A DNA stretch of 64,000 nucleotides from Clostridium sp. Its GTDB lineage: Bacteria; Bacillota; Clostridia; Clostridiales; Clostridiaceae. Positions 9,451-18,800 of the stretch are shown here, piece after piece. The notes beneath the pieces were generated by a model. That model did no database searches. It had not been told where the DNA came from and saw only the letters and a program-made list of their open reading frames with translations. The DNA is taken from NCBI GenBank assembly GCA_031292145.1, contig JARLHR010000043.1:1-64000 (forward strand), read 5' to 3'. Every line of letters starts with the position of its first letter. Position 1 is the first letter of the stretch. The position numbers and the translations under genes are program-made.

Positions 9451-9888
9451 TCAAAGTTGCTTTTTGAATACATAACTGGTTTTATCAAATCCCATTTTTA
9501 ATTCATAAAATTTATGTGCTTCTACTCGTTGTAATCCTGATGATAGTGCAACCACATCGCAACCATTTTCTTTTGCCCATTCATTAATAAATGATAGGAG
9601 ACTTTGTCCATATTTCTTTGACCTTTGATTTACATCGGTAACTAAATCATTAACCCATATATGTTTGCCGTAATATAGGTTTGTAAGCTTAATAACACCT
9701 GCAACAGCAACAATTTCTTCATCTACAAAAAGTGCAAACATTCTATATCCTTCTTTTTTCATATCTTTAATTAAGTTTAAGTATGTTTCCTCAACTAAAT
9801 GTGTTCTCAATTGTTTCATTACTGGAAATGCATTAAGCAATTCTTCGTTATTTAATAATTCTTTAACATAAGTAGTTTCTTTATCCAT
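9451..9888 (-). CDS. GNAT-family N-acetyltransferase
   Basis: This 145-aa protein starts at an ATG preceded by AAGGAGG; the frame extends 15 codons further upstream without a good site. The GNAT core is visible: [16 protein letters not shown] (beta strands), then [19 protein letters not shown], the acetyl-CoA loop, and [19 protein letters not shown] at the end. GNAT enzymes transfer an acetyl group from acetyl-CoA to an amine; the substrate here is unknown. It is a lone reverse-strand gene with its own terminator. Confidence 0.82.
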   Translation of the reverse strand: MDKETTYVKELLNNEELLNAFPVMKQLRTHLVEETYLNLIKDMKKEGYRMFALFVDEEIVAVAGVIKLTNLYYGKHIWVNDLVTDVNQRSKKYGQSLLSFINEWAKENGCDVVALSSGLQRVEAHKFYELKMGFDKTSYVFKKQL

Positions 9889-10021
9889 GTATAGCCCTCC
9901 TTTTATCTGCAAGAATCCATAATAAATCATCAATATAATATATGGTTATTCGGCGATTTACTATTACAAATCAATTATAGCATATATTGTAAAATGGTTG
10001 CTATTATATGTGGGTTATTAA

Positions 10022-10465
10022 ATGGGGAAAGTTAAACAATTAATATTTCTATATATGACAGTGGTAAGTGGACATCAACGTTTAAAAGCGTCCAAGGATT
10101 TAGGAGTAACTAAAGTACCTATAATTATAAGGGATGACTTAGATGATGAGGATGAGAAGTTAAAGAAGCTCTTAGCTACTAACTTTGGAAGGATTAAAAA
10201 TGACCCTAATAAGATGAGGAAAGTTGCTGTTGAGTATGTTGAGTTGTGTGGGATGAAGAATGGAGAGAAGCTTTCCGATAATCGTAAAGCTATAACTCAA
10301 GGTGAAATAGCTCAACAACTAGGAATTTCAAAGACCACATTAACAGAATTACTTGAAATTGAACGTAAGTTAACTCCAGAAGTAAAGCAATTGCTGGATT
10401 ATGGAGCAATTAGTAAAACGTCAGCAAGTAAGATATGGGTTAAATATTGGTTACTAAAATTTTAG
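10022..10465 (+). pseudogene. ParB/Spo0J-like protein, truncated at both ends
   Basis: The frame begins at SGHQRLKASKDLG, the ParB box II region. The upstream part of the ParB N-terminal nuclease/CTP-binding domain is absent. The HTH that follows is intact (ITQGEIAQQLGISKTTLTEL). The protein then ends abruptly after KTSASKIWVKYWLLKF, where homologues continue. No ribosome site precedes 10022. This looks like the remnant of a plasmid- or phage-type partition or regulatory protein and is probably not functional. Confidence 0.7.
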
Positions 10466-10483
10466 TATAGTTAGATGAAGGAC

Positions 10484-10510
10484 AGCTCAAATTTGAGCTA
10501 TGCTTTTTAT
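10484..10510 (+). terminator. Terminator after the ParB-like fragment
   Basis: The 16-base palindrome AGCTCAAATTTGAGCT is followed by a short T run. Confidence 0.55.
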
Positions 10511-10813
10511 AAATTCTTATAAGTAGAATATCTAGAGTTCATATTTTGGACATATAAATACGTACAGTAATTTTAATAGCTTTAAAAACGAGTAGCGAGT
10601 AAATTGGGTGAAATTAGGCTTAATGTTAGAAATATAAAAAGTCTTGTAATATCAATGATTTTAGAATACTTAAGAGTGTTTTAAGAAGTATAGAATCTTT
10701 AGAACAATTGGTAGAGCTAAGCTTGACCGATTAGGATAACGAATAGAAATAATTAGGAAGAATTCACTTTGTTGTTGTATAATTGGTTATATTATATGAA
10801 AGGGGGGAGAGAT
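10511..10813. other. Intergenic stretch, no gene seen
   Basis: I find no plausible coding frame with a ribosome site and no strong hairpin here. It is A/T-rich and probably eroded. Confidence 0.5.
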
Positions 10814-11056
10814 ATGGTCAAAATGAGTGATTTTGAAATTAAGAGAAATAAAGATGGCAATTTAGTAGGAATGACAGAGTGCACTATATGTAAAAAGATG
10901 TTTCAGTTTGAAGAAAATAAAAATTCAGAAGCTGTTGTAAAGGATTTATCAGATGAATTTGGAAAAACATATGTAAGATTGGATATGTTCTCTAAATGTC
11001 CAAATTGTGGTTATAGGATAAAACACTTTCAAACTGAGGAAAATAATTTATTATAG
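10814..11056 (+). CDS. Small zinc-ribbon protein
   Basis: This 80-aa protein starts at an ATG placed after AAAGGGGGGAG; the frame is open upstream to 10769. CTIC early in the protein and CPNC near the end form a zinc ribbon (CTICKKMF, SKCPNCGYRIKHF). Small zinc-ribbon proteins of this kind are common in phages and plasmids; the role is unknown. Confidence 0.65.
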   Translation: MVKMSDFEIKRNKDGNLVGMTECTICKKMFQFEENKNSEAVVKDLSDEFGKTYVRLDMFSKCPNCGYRIKHFQTEENNLL

Positions 11057-11162
11057 TAATAAGTTAAAGCTCTCAAATGAGGGTTCTTCTTTATATAATT
11101 AAAGTATTTGGGATTAAATTGAATACTCTTGCATAAATAATTATATAAAAGGAGTGAGTTTT

Positions 11163-11405
11163 ATGATAAATGCAATAACAATTAGGTTTAGAGAGAATGA
11201 GACAAAAAATATTGTATTTGCTACTAAAGAGATTGCCGTTAAATATGCACATACTCAAATTCAAGTAAATGAAGCGGAATTTAATAAATTAGAGAAATGG
11301 TTGGAAAGTGAATCAAATTCAGTTTCAATAAAATGTACAAAAGGAGATATTATGTTTTTAAACAAATATGGGATAGAGTATGCAATGGCTAGTGAAGAAA
11401 AGTAA
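11163..11405 (+). CDS. Small hypothetical protein
   Basis: This 80-aa protein starts at an ATG 8 bases after AAAGGAG; a GTG at 11154 is less likely because it overlaps that site. No family is recognised. It is soluble by sequence, with one central helix and no membrane segment. It lies in tandem with the zinc-ribbon gene at 10814. Confidence 0.55.
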   Translation: MINAITIRFRENETKNIVFATKEIAVKYAHTQIQVNEAEFNKLEKWLESESNSVSIKCTKGDIMFLNKYGIEYAMASEEK

Positions 11406-11499
11406 TTAATGAAATCTAGAAATAGGGTTCTTTTATTTTGATTAGAACTGAATACCACAGGCAATACTTTAGCAATTAGAGTTGTTGGAGGTGTTGCAG

Positions 11500-11598
11500 A
11501 TGGCAGGATTTATATTAATGAGTGCATTAATGGGAATATGCTTAGGGTATTTACTGATTAAGTTGTTTATATATATTGCTGTTAGTAAAATAATTTAA
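11500..11598 (+). CDS. 32-residue single-helix membrane peptide
   Basis: ATG follows TTGGAGGTG at good spacing. The product is almost entirely one hydrophobic helix (MAGFILMSALMGICLGYLLI, then K and another hydrophobic stretch). This resembles small membrane peptides or type I toxins, but no antisense RNA partner could be shown. It is short enough that ordinary gene callers may skip it. Confidence 0.5.
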   Translation: MAGFILMSALMGICLGYLLIKLFIYIAVSKII

Positions 11599-11772
11599 AA
11601 TAAATGTTGGAGCTGTTCGTGTATCCTCAAATATCTCCAGAGCCTCAAAAAGAATCAAAAAATTGACAAGGTGCTCCACCAAGAATAACATCATTAGATA
11701 TTTGTAGGTATTATTATATTGAATGTTGGCAATAATAATTTACAAAAGTGACGTAAAAGAATACAATTATAA

Positions 11773-11807
11773 TAAGAAAAAGCACTACTAATTCCAGTTA
11801 ATAGTGC
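11773..11807 (-). terminator. Terminator of the reverse-strand small membrane gene
   Basis: On the reverse strand GCACTATTAA pairs with TTAGTAGTGC (one G-U) around a six-base loop. TTTTTCTT follows. Confidence 0.8.
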
Positions 11808-11822
11808 CTTGACTTAGGTAGA

Positions 11823-11960
11823 TTACTTAAGCATATTGTGTATGTTTACCATTATTCCAGTAATGGTGTAAATCATGCCTAGTACAAAAATAATCTTTTC
11901 TGCTAACTGCTTGGTTTGACGGCTAGGCAGTTTTGTTTTTTTAGGCTTATTTCTTTGCAT
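11823..11960 (-). CDS. 45-residue basic/membrane small protein
   Basis: ATG at 11960 (reading down) follows CGGAGGTAATTAT, an ideal ribosome site; the frame upstream of it is not needed. The product has a basic N-terminal part (MQRNKPKKTKLPSRQTKQLA) and then one hydrophobic helix (KIIFVLGMIYTITGIMV). It has its own terminator. A small membrane protein of unknown function; toxin-like architecture is possible. Confidence 0.6.
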   Translation of the reverse strand: MQRNKPKKTKLPSRQTKQLAEKIIFVLGMIYTITGIMVNIHNMLK

Positions 11961-12152
11961 ATAATTACCTCCGTATAATATTATAGCAGCGTAGCTATTT
12001 ATTAATAATACAATTATCATTATATTAAGTAAATATTGTTATAAACATTTATTTCTACATAATATTACATTTGAATTAGGTTAAAGATTGAAATAAGGGT
12101 AATAATTTTTGATAAATAATTAAATATAGATATGATATATTAATTATAAGAA

Positions 12153-12189
12153 AAGCATAGTAATTAACTTTAACTACTATGCTTTCTTA
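12153..12189. terminator. Bidirectional terminator hairpin
   Basis: AAGCATAGTA and TACTATGCTT pair around 12 bases, with T-rich flanks on both strands. It lies just past the reverse-strand gene ending at 12210. Confidence 0.7.
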
Positions 12190-12198
12190 AATCTTTGT

Positions 12199-12239
12199 GA
12201 AACTAACGTTTATCTTTGGTCGGATGGAGCGTTAGTTTC
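12199..12239. repeat. 10-bp inverted repeat at the 3' end of a small gene
   Basis: GAAACTAACG (12199-12208) and CGTTAGTTTC (12230-12239) are perfect inverted copies separated by 21 bases. They enclose the stop codon and last codons of the reverse-strand gene at 12210-12374. Confidence 0.6.
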
Positions 12240-12374
12240 CTTTGTTGTTGAAAAATTTACTTCAGTCTGATTATGTTTAAAAGTAACAGTACAAGGTTTG
12301 CTATATGGCAATAATGCTGTATATGCTAAAAACCCTAAGACTACAACTAACAATATAACTAATATATTTTTCAA
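12210..12374 (-). CDS. 54-residue small exported or membrane protein, TTG start
   Basis: On the reverse strand AAGGAGG lies 7 bases before a TTG codon; the TTG start explains why it is easily missed. The product begins with a hydrophobic segment (KNILVILLVVVLGFLAYTAL). A short polar tail with one cysteine follows (PYSKPCTVTFKHNQTEVNFS). It could be a single-pass membrane protein or an uncleaved signal anchor. Function unknown. Confidence 0.6.
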   Translation of the reverse strand: MKNILVILLVVVLGFLAYTALLPYSKPCTVTFKHNQTEVNFSTTKETNAPSDQR

Positions 12375-12993
12375 TGATACTCCTCCTTTCTTTTTTAATA
12401 ATATATTATAAGCAACATGTATTGCTTTATAACGTTCAGTAATCTTAACAAGGTTTTATTAAGAGATACAATAAACTCGATTCTAAGAACTACACCAACT
12501 TCGATTAGATGTAAAAAATCTTCTATACTTTATTATTTGCAAGTGACTATAAAAAATATATTATCCTTGAAATATATTACAAATTTTTCTCTAAATTAAA
12601 GTAAAGTTAATCTTTCAGAGCTTGTACTTATCTCTTAATAAAAATTATAAACTCTTTTTTTATGAAAATTATTCGATTTTTATTCCAAAATTATTCCACT
12701 AAATCAGTATTGAAGTAGTTTAGCTAGTGATATATTTTATGATTAAAATGCTAAAGCTCCTTTATATATAAGCAATTTAAAATGAATTTGTTTTTTTGAA
12801 AATCCACTTAGACACTCTTTGTTTGTTTAGACCATACTCTAAAACAATAGATTGATAAATTTAGGAATGGCTTAACAAGTGTTTATTTAGAGTTGATTTT
12901 AAATTTATAAACATTTGTTTGTAAAAGTTGTTGCATTCAAATAAACAAATTGGTATAATATAGATAAGAAGTTAAGTAAGGGAAGTATTGAGA
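12375..12993 (+). promoter_or_regulatory. Upstream region of the resolvase: promoter plus res-like repeats
   Basis: A textbook sigma-A promoter is present: TTGCAT 12931-12936, a 17-bp spacer and TATAAT 12954-12959. Upstream lie several imperfect inverted repeats built on TGTTTAT and ATAAACA, for example within about 12820-12950 (TTGTTTGTTTAGA facing TCTAAAACAA; TGTTTAT facing ATAAACA). Their position directly upstream of a small serine resolvase fits a res or operator site. The first 440 bases of the gap show no credible gene. Confidence 0.55.
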
Positions 12994-13563
12994 ATGAATA
13001 TAGGATATATAAGAGTAAGTACAGTTGAACAAAATGAGGCAAGACAAATTGAGGCATTAAAAAAATACAACCTTGATAAAACATTTACTGAAAAGGTAGG
13101 TGCTAAAGATACAAATAGACCAGAGTTAAAAGCAATGTTAGAATTTGCAAGAGAAGGTGATACAGTTTATATACATTCATTTGATAGACTTGCAAGAAGT
13201 ACATCTGATTTATTGAATTTAGTAGAACAATTACAAGCAAAGGGGATACACCTAGTAAGTAATAAAGAGAATATAGATTCAAGTACAGCAACAGGAAAGT
13301 TAATGCTAACAATGATAGGTGCAATTAATACATTTGAACGTGAGAATATGTTAGAAAGACAAAGAGAAGGTATCGCAATAGCAAAAGAACAAGGGAAATT
13401 CAAAGGCAGAAAAGCAATAGAGTATCCAAGCAATTGGAAAGATGTATACAAACAATGGAAGAGTAGAGAAATAACAAGCAATGGAGCAATGGAACAACTA
13501 GGACTTAAAAGAAATACATTCTATAAGCTAGTAAAAGAATATGAAGAAGGTCAAGAGGTTTAA
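12994..13563 (+). CDS. Serine resolvase/invertase, Tn3/Sin type
   Basis: This 189-aa protein has the small serine recombinase layout. The catalytic serine is in MNIGYIRVST, the helper arginines in HSFDRLARS, and the long E helix and HTH follow (IGAINTFERENMLERQREG, then a C-terminal HTH ending NTFYKLVKEY). Such enzymes resolve cointegrates or plasmid multimers or invert DNA at local sites. I chose ATG 12994 over TTG 12988 because it begins the conserved N-terminus. The upstream repeats are likely its binding sites. It is distinct from the large integrase at 30531. Confidence 0.92.
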   Translation: MNIGYIRVSTVEQNEARQIEALKKYNLDKTFTEKVGAKDTNRPELKAMLEFAREGDTVYIHSFDRLARSTSDLLNLVEQLQAKGIHLVSNKENIDSSTATGKLMLTMIGAINTFERENMLERQREGIAIAKEQGKFKGRKAIEYPSNWKDVYKQWKSREITSNGAMEQLGLKRNTFYKLVKEYEEGQEV

Positions 13564-13567
13564 GAGT

Positions 13568-13767
13568 ATGAATAGCAAGGATTATAAGCAACAATTAAAT
13601 AGATTTAGAGAGTTATATCTGCAAGGGGACAAGAATAGCAGAGGATTCTATATGTCAGAGATGGAGAAAATCTTTAATATACTCTTCTGAATGATGAAGA
13701 ATATAACAGGAATAACAGAGAAGTAATAGAACTATACAGAAAGTTCGCAGACTGGTGGTTTGATTAA
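13568..13767 (+). pseudogene. Small gene after the resolvase, frameshifted
   Basis: From ATG 13568 the frame reads MNSKDYKQQLNRFRELYLQG and continues to a TGA at about 13688. A shift of one base near 13680-13686 opens LLNDEEYNRNNREVIELYRK, and the frame then ends ADWWFD at TAA 13767. The two halves clearly belong together, so this is a frameshifted gene or a sequence error. It starts 5 bases after the resolvase stop and is followed by a terminator, so the pair forms one transcript. Confidence 0.65.
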
Positions 13768-13800
13768 GGGTTGTTTACATAGCAACTCTTTTTTATTTTT
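13768..13800 (+). terminator. Terminator after the resolvase unit
   Basis: GGGTTG pairs with CAACTC (one G-U), followed by TTTTTTATTTTT. Confidence 0.8.
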
Positions 13801-13938
13801 GTTAAATAATGAATGTATTTCAAGTGAAATGAATAAAATTAAAGAAGATAATGGATAATATGCTTATAATATTCCAATATTGTAAAATATGATATAATAA
13901 AGTTAAATTTAAACAATATAACAGAGGAGGAATAAATA

Positions 13939-14223
13939 ATGGGTATTAAATTTTGGCTCAAGGCAATGGGCGTATTATCAATAATAGGAGGAATATTTGG
14001 TGGTATTGGCATCTTTTTAAACTCACTTCCATTAAATCTGGATTTTGGGATTATGGGTGCTTTTTTATGCTTTATAGGTGGAATATGTGGATGTGCTATA
14101 TCTGCTTGGTTAGTGCAGATGTTAAATCATGCTGAAGCTCAGACAAAATTGTTAGCTGATATTAAAAGACAGTTATCTGATAATAGTAAAGAGAGTCAAG
14201 AGATATCAGAAATATCTGTATAA
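13939..14223 (+). CDS. Small two-helix membrane protein
   Basis: This 94-aa protein has a strong GAGGAGG site before the ATG. Two glycine-rich transmembrane helices (about residues 8-28 and 36-58) are followed by a charged, coiled-coil-like tail of about 35 residues. No family is recognised. It is upstream of, and probably co-transcribed with, the Zn-ribbon/LRR gene at 14268 (44-bp gap). Confidence 0.6.
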   Translation: MGIKFWLKAMGVLSIIGGIFGGIGIFLNSLPLNLDFGIMGAFLCFIGGICGCAISAWLVQMLNHAEAQTKLLADIKRQLSDNSKESQEISEISV

Positions 14224-14267
14224 ATAATATTGTAAATTTAATAAAGGACAACTTAGGGGGAAGATAA

Positions 14268-15506
14268 ATGCTTTGTAAATATTGTGGTGAAGAACTTAAG
14301 GTGGAACAAAAAACTTGTTTAAATTGTGGTCAGAAAAATCTAGATTTTAAAAGCAAGAAAAATATTATAATATATACTATTGTTGGTGTTTTAATTTTAA
14401 TTGCAATTTATATTGGTATCACAGATAATAATTTAAGTTCAAAAACATCAGTTACATCATCTACAAGTGAATCTGATGCAACAGATGTAATATTTGATGC
14501 TAAAAAACTTATTGGAGCAAAAAAGCAAGATGTTGATGTGTTACTAAACATTAAAGGAACTCAAGACACTAATGAACCATATGTTTGTCATTATGGAGAT
14601 GATATTGATGTTGTATTTGATGATAATGGAATATGTTTAGATTTATGTTTAGACACAGATGGGAAGGAATATAAATCATATGATGAAACTAAAATCTTTA
14701 AATCGTATGGAATAGAGCTAACTGATAGTTATTATAAACAATCAAATGAAAATGTTAAAACTTATACTAAAATTAAGGAGTTTGGAGAAATCGATATTTT
14801 TTATAATTTTCAAAAGGGCGACTCGCCAACTGATATTAAACAAATAGTATTTTATACAGAGAGTTCTAAGAAACTAAATGATTTTCTTGAAAAAAAATCT
14901 GAAAGCTTTGAAAATGAGTCGAATAATAATTCTAATTCAAATTTTATATTCGATGAAGCAACAGGAAAGATAAAGAAGTACACTGGTACTGATTCTACAG
15001 TAGTTATACCGAACCAAATTAATGGTGTTAAGGTAGTAAATATAGGAGAAGATGCATTTATTAACGGTCATAGTTTAACAAACATAACAATACCAGATAG
15101 TGTAACAAGTATAGAAAAAATGGCATTTACTAACTGTGATAAATTAACAAGTTTAACTATTCCTAATGGTGTAACAAGTATAGGAGAAGATGCATTTGGT
15201 TGTTGTAGAAGTTTAACAAGCATAACAATACCAGAAAGAGTAACAAGCATAGCAAACATGGCATTTGTTAACTGCAATAGTTTAACAAGCATAACAATTC
15301 CACATAATATAACAAGTATAGGAGAATATGCATTTGAAAATTGTTATAATTTAAGAAGCATAACTATTGCGGATGGTGTAACAAGTATTGGAAAAGGCGC
15401 ATTTGGTGATTGTAAAAACGCTAAAATTTTTGTGAAAAGTAAACAAGCAAAACAACTTTTAATTAAGAGTGGTGTAGATGCAAGTAAAATCATAGTAAAT
15501 GATTAA
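14268..15506 (+). CDS. Zn-ribbon, single-TM, BspA-type leucine-rich repeat protein
   Basis: This 412-aa protein combines three parts. An N-terminal zinc ribbon has Cys3, 6, 17 and 20. One transmembrane helix spans about residues 33-51. After a linker region come about six 23-residue repeats of the BspA/LRR_5 type (pattern SLTSITIPxxVTSIGxxAF) from about residue 235 to 395. With no signal peptide, the ribbon should face the cytoplasm and the repeats the outside. AGGGGGAAG precedes the ATG. BspA-like repeats usually bind proteins; the ligand here is unknown. Confidence 0.75.
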   Translation: MLCKYCGEELKVEQKTCLNCGQKNLDFKSKKNIIIYTIVGVLILIAIYIGITDNNLSSKTSVTSSTSESDATDVIFDAKKLIGAKKQDVDVLLNIKGTQDTNEPYVCHYGDDIDVVFDDNGICLDLCLDTDGKEYKSYDETKIFKSYGIELTDSYYKQSNENVKTYTKIKEFGEIDIFYNFQKGDSPTDIKQIVFYTESSKKLNDFLEKKSESFENESNNNSNSNFIFDEATGKIKKYTGTDSTVVIPNQINGVKVVNIGEDAFINGHSLTNITIPDSVTSIEKMAFTNCDKLTSLTIPNGVTSIGEDAFGCCRSLTSITIPERVTSIANMAFVNCNSLTSITIPHNITSIGEYAFENCYNLRSITIADGVTSIGKGAFGDCKNAKIFVKSKQAKQLLIKSGVDASKIIVND

Positions 15507-15535
15507 TAATATATAGTAACTAACTAAATAGTTTT

Positions 15536-15564
15536 ATAGAGTAGTAGAAGCTACTCTATTTTTT
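15536..15564 (+). terminator. Terminator after the LRR gene
   Basis: ATAGAGTAG and CTACTCTAT form a perfect 9-bp stem with a six-base loop, then TTTTTTG. Confidence 0.88.
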
Positions 15565-15606
15565 GTAATAAAATTCTTATTTTAAATAGCCATAGATGAT
15601 AGCCAC

Positions 15607-15700
15607 GGGGGTGTTTTAGAATAATTTTGAATTAGACCTTTTCCTAAAACCACTACATACGTGTATCTTTACCGCATGAGCTATTTTTCAACGAACAATT
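15607..15700 (+). repeat. Island repeat, copy A (upstream of SIR2 gene)
   Basis: A G5 tract leads to a 61-nt core at 15620-15680 that begins AATAAT and ends GCATGAG. CTATTTTTCAACGAACA follows. Copies B (19079) and C (21259) align to the core with no gaps. The stretch TGTTTTAG and CTAAAACCAC within the copy can pair. It lies in non-coding DNA between the LRR terminator and the SIR2 gene. The nature of the repeat is unknown. Confidence 0.65.
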
Positions 15701-15862
15701 AATTAAAATGAACATATTTTTGTTTATATTGTGTAAAAGAAAATGTAAAATAATAAAATTCTAGAAAATAAGTTTTTTATTGTAATAGATAATATATTGC
15801 ATTGATTATGATAAAATAGAAATAACATACATTTAAAAAAATATCTATAAGGGATGATAAGT

Positions 15863-18800
15863 ATGAGAGATTATATTAATACGAGCATAAAAAAGATAAG
15901 ACAAGCAATATACAATAATAAATTAGTTATTTTTGTAGGAGCAGGGGTATCAGCAAATTCAAAATGTCCATCTTGGGGAGAATTAATAGATAGATTTTCA
16001 GATGAGTTAGGAATACCGCAATCCGAAAGGAAGAAGGAATCAACAGAATATTTTCTTAAAATTCCTCAATATTATTATATAGAAAGAGGGCAAAAGCAAT
16101 ATTTTGATATTATTAATAATGTTTTTTGTAATCCAAACAATATCCCTGTGCCAAACGCAATCAATAAAAGAATATTTGAACTAAATCCGTCAATAGTAGT
16201 GACAACAAACTTTGATGAATTATTAGAAAAAACAATAGAATCAGATGCAAGATATTATACAGTTATTAAGCAAGATGAAGATTTACCTTATAGTCTCAAT
16301 GATAATTTAATAATAAAAATGCACGGGGATGTTAAATTAAAAAATATAGTATTAAAAGAAGAAGATTATTTAAATTATTCGAATAACTTCCCACTGATTG
16401 AAAATTATTTAAAAGGATTATTCTCAACTAAAACCATTTTATTTGTTGGTTATTCAGCCAACGACCCAGATTTCAAGTTGATGTTCAATTGGGTAAAAGA
16501 AAAATTAAATGGACATTTTCAACCAGCATATCTGTTGGAAACTGAAAAAAATCAAGAACGCTTAGAATTTAATTATTATAAAGATAGGGGAATTAACATT
16601 CTTTATTATAAAGAAATACAAGATGATATAGCTAAATTGCTTGGAGAAAGTTTTGAGAGTAGTTTAAATGATGATAGAGGAAAACATCTAGAAATATTTT
16701 TAAGGTATATAAGAGATTATAATGAAAAGTTAAGTTTTGTGAAAGATATTTATAATAGATTAAAAGTATTTGAAGGTTTGAATGCAATAATGCCGAAAGA
16801 TATACTAATGCAGTTAAACGAAAAATATACATGTTTTAATATTGAGTATAAAAGTTTAATATTCAATACGCATGAAGACAAAAGTGACTATCTAAATGAA
16901 TTTAAAGAAAAGATAGAGGAAGGTTTAAAATTAGAAAGTAATAAGAATCGAGAAGAATTTTTAAAAAAAATCATACAAGAAGACAAGAATATATTAAGAA
17001 TATTTGATATATTACATAAGGCTTCAATAAGCGAAATTTTAGTGGGGAATTTAGGAGATTATAAAAAGGTAGAAATAGCGGATTATATACAATTTAATGA
17101 TGATTTAGAGAAAGATGAATTTGAAGAATTATTAAAAGCATGCGATTTGGAAAAACTGGAGAAAATGTTGCATTATTATTTAATTAGCACACCTATAAAT
17201 GGTAATGAATATTTATATCTAAGAAAAGCATATTTTTTATATAAAATTGGAAAGTACCTCGAGGCATATACAATATTAAGAAATGTTTCAGTATATTGCT
17301 ATAGTAGTAAAAAATATTTATTGTGGTATATTTCATTATTTAATATGAAGAATTTATATGGAAAAATATTTGAAGAGAAATATAATTTAGCAAAAAAGTA
17401 TTTCGAGTCAAATTATAATGAAGTTTTAAATGAAATAAAAGAAATAGATTTAGAAAAAGAGGTAAATAAAATTCCATATCAATACATTCAAGAAAAGTTA
17501 AAGTATGTTAGTAAAAGAATTTCAATTGACGTATTTAATCAAAAAATACAACATGTGCAAGAACTAACTGGCAAAATTAAGGAAGATAAAATTTTGATAG
17601 AGAGAGGAGGTACTTCATACAATCAGAATATCGCAAAATTATATCAAGAAGTTAAAGATATGACTAATTTTATACATAGAAATTATCTTATGGTATCGCA
17701 TTTGAATAGTATATCAAAAATATTTTCAATATTTATTGAGGGGATAATTGTTAATTATAGCGTAAAAAAGAAAAATAGTTCAATAGAGATTTTTGGAACA
17801 ACACCAAAAGTTGAAGAATTTGATGATTTTGATATTGAAATGATGTTATTATATACAATTAATAAAGAATTAATAAGCTATATTGATGGAAATAATATTA
17901 TTGAATTAAATGTTAATAGAAATGGAATAGAGTATCTTTTAACTTGTCTAGATAACATAGTCCAATTAAACAGGTCAGAAATTGTAAAAATGGACAACTT
18001 ACTTAATAATATTATTACAATATTATCATATTGTGATTTATCTAAGCAAGAGTTTGAAATGATAATAGAAAAATTTATAGTGCTTTTAAAAAAGAATGGA
18101 TTAGTGATGTTAAGCTTTGAGAATATAAATATGTTTATAGTTAGAATATATAAAAAAGATAAAGAACGTATAGAATTAAACGCATTAATTTTATTTTTAA
18201 AGCAATATCTTATTATGTATAACAACAATGAACTAAATGGATTTGCGAGAGAAATACTTAAAAGTACAATATTATTTATAAATATATGTTACATAAGTAA
18301 TGAAAAAAGCATGAGTATTGATAATGAGATTACTATTTTTATTTCTAATTATTTAAGCGAGATAAAAAATAGGTCTTATGAAAATAATTATGTTGATGCA
18401 GAAGAAATCATTCCCAATTTATTAATACCTGTATTCAATATTTTAGGTGATAAAGATAATATAAAGAAGAGTATATTAGACACAATAGAAGAAATAGTAT
18501 TATATTTTAAAAAGTTAGAAAAATTTAATATATATTTAAAAATAGAATATTATTTACTTTTTAACGATATGATTAAAATCAATGATGAAGAAAAGAATAG
18601 GTTTGTTGAAAATATTAATTGTTCTTTTAGAGAAAAATTAGATTGTGAAAAAAAAGCTAAATATAATTCTAATAATTCTAGTGAAATGTATATGAAAATG
18701 TTGCTTAATCTAATTTTAGCTAAGAAAATAAACTATAGTTCAATAAAAGAGTTTTGTAAAGATATTAAAAATGAAAACAATATGTTTAGTTTTTTTGTAG

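Noticed and set aside
11630-11700. A possible fourth copy of the island repeat (TCCTCAAAT similarity)
   Set aside because: Only a short stretch matches. The G tract, AATAAT start and GCATGAG end are missing.
12417-12599. A 60-codon plus-strand frame
   Set aside because: No ribosome site and a composition typical of A/T-rich non-coding DNA. It lies in the region upstream of the resolvase.
15040-15420. Regular direct repeats with a period near 69 bp, superficially like a CRISPR array
   Set aside because: They encode leucine-rich repeats (TSITIP...SIGxxAF) inside an intact gene. Repeats diverge and there are no spacers.
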